NCBI GenBank assembly: GCA_900088475.1
Contig: FLMG01003904.1
Location: forward strand, 1 to 11,094
DNA length: 11,094 nucleotides
Reading direction: 5' to 3'
Origin: Hyphochytrium catenoides
Taxonomy: Eukaryota; Sar; Hyphochytriomycetes; Hyphochytriales; Hyphochytriaceae
The position numbers were made by a program, and so were the translations under genes. Numbering within the stretch: position 1 is the stretch's first letter; the number at the start of each line of letters is the position of its first letter. The notes beneath the pieces were generated by a model that saw only the letters and a program-made list of their open reading frames with translations, did not search any database and was not told where the DNA came from. This document shows positions 7,489-11,094 of this stretch, piece by piece.

Positions 7489-7714
7489 GAGGGTGGGCGG
7501 GAGAATGATACTACCCTGAAAGCCATGGAATGATGAGGCTCCACCCATGCTCTATTGACTCTTCCTCACTCATAAGAGTATCTAAGAGAAAAGAGTAGCT
7601 TACTGGGCGCCAGCACAGCGGACGGAGCTGGAGCACCACGAGCAGAACTTACACTAGCGGCTCTTCATGTGATCCCAACACTGCCAGAATCGTGATAGAA
7701 AGAGCTCCAGAGCA

Positions 7715-7720
7715 TATAAA
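7715..7720 (+). promoter_or_regulatory. TATA-box-like TATAAA, unit 2
   Basis: GCATATAAACAG lies upstream of the minisatellite. Unit 1 has no TATA at the aligned place, although CCTATAATATG lies slightly further on (about 618-628). A short match with low weight. Confidence 0.15.
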
Positions 7721-7859
7721 CAGAGGCACCCGTCATAAGGTAGTAGGTCACGTGCTGCCGCCTTCTTTGTCCGCTTTCAGCAGTAGTGACGTCAAAGAGT
7801 AAGGTTAACATGCTAGTCTCCTCATTCAGCCCAAGCTGATGCTCGGAGTTCTGAGTCCC

Positions 7860-8125
7860 GCAGGCTTCTCTCTTGCAGACATCCCTCCCTCTGCAGACTC
7901 CCTTCCCTCTTGCAGGCTTCCTTCCCTTTTGCAGACTTCCTGCCCTCTTGCAGACTCCCTTCCCTCTTGCAGACTCCCTTCCCTCTCGCAGGCTTCCTTC
8001 CCTTTTGCAGACTTCCTTCCCTCTTGCAGACTTCCTTCCCTCTTGCAGACTTCCTTCCCTCTTGCAGACTCCCTTCCCTCTTGCAGACTTCCTTCCCTCT
8101 TGCAGACTTCCTTCCCCCTTGCAGA
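7860..8125 (+). repeat. 19-bp minisatellite, unit 2 (about 15 units)
   Basis: GCAG cores start at 7860, 7875, 7893, 7912 and then every 19 nt to 8121. Consensus of one unit is GACTTCCTTCCCTCTTGCA. The first spacing is 15 nt, as in unit 1, and the second is 18; the rest are 19. So the array seems to have grown from the same ancestral 15-mer with a four-base TTCC/TCCC addition. Each unit ends in a pyrimidine run plus TTGCAG. Because 19 is not a multiple of three, all three frames encode the same 19-residue peptide period in shifted phase; these frames are not genes. Confidence 0.92.
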
Positions 8126-8253
8126 CTGCTTGGCACACTGATGACCCGTTGCTAACAAGCCGGTGTGCTCCGCCGAGAGCAGAGAGCCTGATGACCTGTG
8201 AGCCTCATAGAAATATTGAATGTCTTTGAAAGGACAAACTGCCCGTACATCCA

Positions 8254-8307
8254 GAGGAGCGTTAGCGGTTAAAATGCCACAGAGTGAGAGCCGCTAACGC
8301 CATCCTC
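8254..8307 (+). repeat. Inverted repeat / hairpin
   Basis: GCGTTAGCGG (8259-8268) and its perfect reverse complement CCGCTAACGC (8291-8300) enclose 22 nt. The stem extends by GAGGA (8254-8258) pairing with TCCTC (8303-8307) across a two-base bulge. It lies in the unit 2 stretch that replaces the extra DNA of unit 1 and has no counterpart there. It may be an RNA hairpin in the leader, a protein-binding palindrome, or the scar of a small element. Confidence 0.6.
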
Positions 8308-8390
8308 CGTTTGCCCTCACATGTCCAACGCCACTTCCAAGAGCTATATTACCAAAGCCCACCCAGGCTTCCCCCAGTAGATGATTGACG

Positions 8391-8680
8391 GACAAGCAAA
8401 GCAAGCTCCTTTCCTTGTCATCCTATCGTGATGCGAGGCGGGAGGGAGGAGCACTGTGGCCAGACGCCAGACAGACGGAGCTTCAAGAGAATATTTAAAG
8501 CGGGCTCCGCTTCTCTGTCAGCCTGCTGCCACACCCTCCCTTGGTCAGTGCTACGGCTCGGCACCGGGCACTATGAATGCCTCCTCTGAAAGAAGAAGCT
8601 TGATCAAGGACTGCTGACCCCTTTGTGCTCATCGAGCTCCTCAAGTCCGGTGCCAAGGATTGATGCAGCTGCAACTCACC
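8391..8680 (+). promoter_or_regulatory. Conserved leader / proximal promoter of PPR gene 2
   Basis: Counterpart of 2610-2869. It includes the shared CAAGCAAAGCAAGCTCC and GCTGCCACACCCTCCC, and ends in CTCACCATGG. It differs by having TATTTAAA at 8492-8499, about 180 nt before the start codon, where unit 1 has AATGAAG. It also has an extra in-frame ATG at 8663. Confidence 0.5.
8492..8499 (+). promoter_or_regulatory. TATA-like TATTTAAA in the gene 2 leader
   Basis: AATATTTAAAGC about 180 nt upstream of the gene 2 start codon, absent from the aligned leader of gene 1. If it works as a TATA box, the two genes would have different core promoters. Short motif only. Confidence 0.25.
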
Positions 8681-11094
8681 ATGGCCAGCAGGGCCATTGC
8701 GAAAGCATGTCCTGGAGGGAGGGCTGGCTTCCGACCTCACTATTATGGGATCTGGACCAAGGCGACCAGTAGTAGAATAACATCACAGGCTGTCAGGAGG
8801 CCCCGCGGCATCAGAGCGTACACAGGGCTCACGGGTCCCCTAGCCTGGAACTGTACCAGGGAAAGATACACAGGCCAACGGGTGGACCCATCGAGAGAAC
8901 TCTGTCAGCGGACCTTTGCAACAGCACTGGCTAGGACGAAGAAGAGAGGCACTCGTGCCTCTGCGCTGCAGCATACGGGGAATGAGACGGCTATTGATGG
9001 AGGTCAGCCACCTTCAGTCGTGGCCCTTACTGGGCTGATTGCCAAGTATGGCGCTCAGAAAAAACTTCGGGCCGTTGAGAAGGTTTTATACAAGCGCATG
9101 CCTGAGGCTGGTGTGAAGCCTGATGAGATCAGCTGCTCTGAGGTACTGAAGGCGTACATCAAGGCCGGTGAGCTCGAGAGGGCAGAAGCATTTCTGCGTG
9201 ACGAAATGCTGTCGCTGGGAGTCAAGCCAACTTTAATCCACTTCAAACTGCTCCTGGGAGGCTATGGTTCTGTGGGTAAGTGGCAGGCTATGGAGGACCT
9301 CCTGTACAAGCGCATGCCTGCTGAGGCTGGTGTGAAGCCCGATGTGATAAGCTGCTCTGAGGTACTGAAGGCGTACATTAAGGCGGGAGAGCTCGAGAGG
9401 GCAGAGACATTTCTGCGTGACGGACTGCTGTCGCTAGGAGTAAAACCAACTGTTATTAACTTCAACCAGCTCCTGGGAGGCTTTGCTTCTAAGGGTAAGT
9501 GGCATGCTATGGAGGAGATCCTGTACAAGCGCATGCCTGAGGCTGGAGTGAAGCCCGATGGGATCAGCTGCTCTGAGGTACTGAAGGCGTACATCAAGGC
9601 TGGTGAACTCGAGAGGGCAGAGGCATTTGTGTGTGGCGGAACGCTGTCGCTAGGAGTTAAGCCAACTGTTATTCACTTCAACCAGCTCCTGGGAGGCTAT
9701 GGTTCTGTGGGTAAGCGGCATGCTGTGGAGGAGATCCTGCACAAGCGCATGCCTGAGGCTGGAGTGAAGCCCGATGAGATCAGCTGCTGGGAGATACTGA
9801 AAGCGTACATCAAGGGTGGTGAGCTCGAGAGGGCCGAGACATTTCTGCGTGAAGGAATGCTCTCGCTGGGATTAAAGCCAACTGTTGCTCACTTCACCCG
9901 GCTCCTGGGAGGCTACGCTTCTGTGGGTAAGTGGCAAGCTATGGAGGATATCCTGTACAAGCGCATGCCTGAGGCTGGATTGCAGCTGAAGTTTGACGAG
10001 ATCAGCTCCTTTGAGGTGGTCATCAAGTATCTTAAGGCAGGAGAACTGGTAGCAAAGCACATTGATGACGGTGTTGCATTGCCACAAGGAAAGTCAAACG
10101 CGATGAACGTCAATCAGAATATAGAGAGTGAGAAGGCTACTGATAGAGGTCAGCCACCTTCAGCTGTGGCCCTTACTCGGCTGATTGCCAAGTATGGCGC
10201 TCAGAAAAATCTTTGGGCCGTTGAGAAGGTGTTATACAAGCGCATGCCTGAGGCTGGGGTGAAGCCCGATGAGATCACCTGTTTGGAGGTACTGAAGGCG
10301 TACATTAAGGGTGAAGAGCTTGAGAGGGCAGATATATTTCTGCGTGAGAGAATGCTGTCACTAGGAGTAAAGCCAACTGTTCCTCACTTCAACCAGCTCC
10401 TGGAAGGCTATAGTTTTGTGGGTAAGTGGCAGTCTATGGAGGAGATCCTGTACAAGCGCATGCCTGAGGCTGGCGTGGAGCCGAATGAGATCACCTGCTT
10501 GGAGGTAGTGAAGGCGTACATCAAGGGTGGAGAACTCCAGAAGGCAGACGCATTTCTGCGTGACGGAATGCTGTCGCTAGGAGTAAAGCCAAATGCTTTT
10601 CACTTTACCCAACTGCTGGGAGGCTATGGCTTGCGGGGTGAGTGGCAGGCTATGGAGGACATTCTGTACAAGCGCATGCCTGAGGCTGGTGTGAAACCCG
10701 ATGACATCATCTGCGCTGAGGTACTGAAAGGTTACATCCAGGCCGGTGAGCTTGAGAGGGCCGAGACATTTCTGAGTAACGAAATGGTGTCACTAGGAAT
10801 AAAGCCAACTGCTATTCACTTCACCCAGCTCCTGAGAGGCTATGGTTCGGCGGGTGACTGGCAGTCTATGGAGGAGATCCTGTACAAGCGCATGCCTGAG
10901 GCTGGTGTGAAGCCCAATGAGATCACCTGCTTGGAGGTACTGAAGGCGCACATCAAGGCCGGTGAGCTTGAGAGGGCAGAGACATTTCTGCGTGACGGAA
11001 TGCTGTCGCTGGGAGTAAAGCCAACTGTTATTCACTTCACCCAGCTCCTGGGAGGCTATGGTTCTGTGGGTAAGTGGCAGGCTATGGAGGAGAT
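8681..11094 (+). CDS. PPR-repeat organelle RNA-binding protein, gene 2 (3' end outside window)
   Basis: Open without a stop or frameshift for 804 codons up to the window edge, so the C-terminus is missing from view rather than broken. The ATG at 8681 sits in the same CACCATGG context as gene 1; an in-frame ATG 18 nt upstream (8663) has a poor context but could add MQLQLT. The presequence closely matches gene 1, with L11P, S39R and H42R among the changes, and keeps RAY|T at 45-48. Repeats start at residue 113 with the cap motif. Block 1 has nine motifs (113-432), then a linker (433-494), then block 2 with eight full motifs and part of a ninth. One B motif has an extra Ala (MPAEAG, from GCT at 9320-9322). 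Several motifs are unusual: CWEIL in place of CSEVL, IHFKLL in place of IHFNLL, and FVCGGTLSLG in place of FLRDGMLSLG. Likely role as for gene 1, with a different RNA target. The tandem same-strand arrangement suggests separate transcription from its own leader. Confidence 0.85.
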   Translation, partial: MASRAIAKACPGGRAGFRPHYYGIWTKATSSRITSQAVRRPRGIRAYTGLTGPLAWNCTRERYTGQRVDPSRELCQRTFATALARTKKRGTRASALQHTGNETAIDGGQPPSVVALTGLIAKYGAQKKLRAVEKVLYKRMPEAGVKPDEISCSEVLKAYIKAGELERAEAFLRDEMLSLGVKPTLIHFKLLLGGYGSVGKWQAMEDLLYKRMPAEAGVKPDVISCSEVLKAYIKAGELERAETFLRDGLLSLGVKPTVINFNQLLGGFASKGKWHAMEEILYKRMPEAGVKPDGISCSEVLKAYIKAGELERAEAFVCGGTLSLGVKPTVIHFNQLLGGYGSVGKRHAVEEILHKRMPEAGVKPDEISCWEILKAYIKGGELERAETFLREGMLSLGLKPTVAHFTRLLGGYASVGKWQAMEDILYKRMPEAGLQLKFDEISSFEVVIKYLKAGELVAKHIDDGVALPQGKSNAMNVNQNIESEKATDRGQPPSAVALTRLIAKYGAQKNLWAVEKVLYKRMPEAGVKPDEITCLEVLKAYIKGEELERADIFLRERMLSLGVKPTVPHFNQLLEGYSFVGKWQSMEEILYKRMPEAGVEPNEITCLEVVKAYIKGGELQKADAFLRDGMLSLGVKPNAFHFTQLLGGYGLRGEWQAMEDILYKRMPEAGVKPDDIICAEVLKGYIQAGELERAETFLSNEMVSLGIKPTAIHFTQLLRGYGSAGDWQSMEEILYKRMPEAGVKPNEITCLEVLKAHIKAGELERAETFLRDGMLSLGVKPTVIHFTQLLGGYGSVGKWQAMEE
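9017..9976 (+). repeat. Gene 2 block 1: 9 alternating B/A motifs
   Basis: Same architecture as gene 1 block 1 but one 72-residue dimer shorter. The cap-to-cap distance is 1146 nt against 1359 nt in gene 1, a difference of 213 = 216 - 3, the 3 being the extra GCT codon. B fifth/last residues are TD, KD, ND, ND, and the last enters the linker. Confidence 0.88.
9977..10162 (+). repeat. Gene 2 inter-block linker
   Basis: Residues 433-494, GLQLKFDEISSFEVV to ESEKATDRGQPP. Closest to gene 1 linker 1 in its ELVAKHIDDGVAL stretch, but shares LPQG with linker 2, suggesting mixing among linkers. Confidence 0.82.
10163..11094 (+). repeat. Gene 2 block 2: at least 8 motifs, cut by window end
   Basis: Begins AVALTRLIAKYGAQKNLW. 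The second motif matches gene 1 block 2, but the block is already longer than its counterpart (7 motifs) when the window ends. B fifth/last residues are TD, NN, TD, TN, then a partial motif with T. Confidence 0.85.

Larger units (their letters stand above)
7298..8190 (+). repeat. Upstream segment of tandem unit 2 (paralogous to 1-945)
   Basis: Second copy of the unit start. It is shorter than copy 1 after CATAAGAGTATCTAA, and its minisatellite has a longer period. Apparent proteins in this stretch are not conserved between copies. It contains its own TATAAA at 7715-7720, where copy 1 has an unrelated CACTTTGAC. Confidence 0.85.

Noticed and set aside
7665-8229. Overlapping frames on both strands (Leu/Ser/Pro-rich or Lys/Glu/Gly-rich) across the 19-bp array
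   Set aside because: All frames show the same 19-residue period, a by-product of a stop-free 19-bp repeat.
4315-11035. Minus-strand frames over the PPR genes (for example 5195-5448, 6344-6700, 9262-9597, 10793-11035)
   Set aside because: Antisense shadows of the repetitive coding sequence; they repeat with the same period as the + strand motifs.
3461-11080. GTAAGT donor-like hexamer recurring in most B motifs, suggesting motif skipping by splicing
   Set aside because: The donor cuts in phase 1, whereas the nearest acceptor-like CAGs I checked (ACCCAG, TGGCAG, TTGCAG) are in phase 0, so skipping would break the frame. The hexamer is explained by the codons for Gly-Lys-Trp/Leu.
8681-11094. 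Gene 2 as a pseudogene
   Set aside because: I translated the frame from the ATG to the window edge and found no stop or frameshift; the only length change is an in-frame extra codon.

Overview
The window looks like nuclear DNA of a eukaryote, probably a protist or alga; I cannot place it further. There is no bacterial operon layout or Shine-Dalgarno pattern. Start codons sit in a strong CACCATGG context, there are splice-site-like signals and long non-coding stretches, and the one protein family that can be recognised is a pentatricopeptide-repeat (PPR) type organelle RNA-binding protein.

The layout is a head-to-tail tandem duplication on the + strand. Unit 1 covers about 1-7297 and unit 2 starts at 7298 and runs off the end. 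Each unit has the same order: a conserved 5' segment carrying a GTAAGAG donor-like site, a short pyrimidine-rich minisatellite, a variable stretch, a conserved leader of about 200 nt, and then a long intronless PPR gene. The offset between the units is 7297 nt at the unit start but 5811 nt at the gene start, because unit 1 holds roughly 1.5 kb more upstream DNA, mainly between about 945 and 2600. That extra DNA contains one candidate short intron and a long polypyrimidine tract, but no gene I can defend.

Gene 1 (2870-6625, 1251 aa) is complete. Gene 2 (8681 to the window end, at least 804 codons) is open throughout and cut by the window edge. Both begin with a basic presequence free of acidic residues, with a possible R-A-Y cleavage site, so mitochondrial import is the likeliest destination. 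Both then consist almost wholly of two alternating 36-residue motif types, called A and B here, making a 72-aa / 216-bp dimer. The dimers are grouped into blocks separated by a conserved linker of about 62 residues. Gene 1 has three blocks (11, 7 and 10 motifs); gene 2 has 9 motifs in block 1 and at least 8 in block 2. The motifs are nearly identical even in DNA, and the block lengths differ by whole dimers, so the genes appear to evolve by unequal exchange or gene conversion.

The most interesting reading is that this is a locus diversifying PPR proteins. The residues that read RNA in canonical PPR proteins vary among B motifs and between the two genes, while the A motifs and scaffold are much more constant. 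This resembles the tandem clusters of Restorer-of-fertility-like PPR genes in plants, but that comparison is inference.
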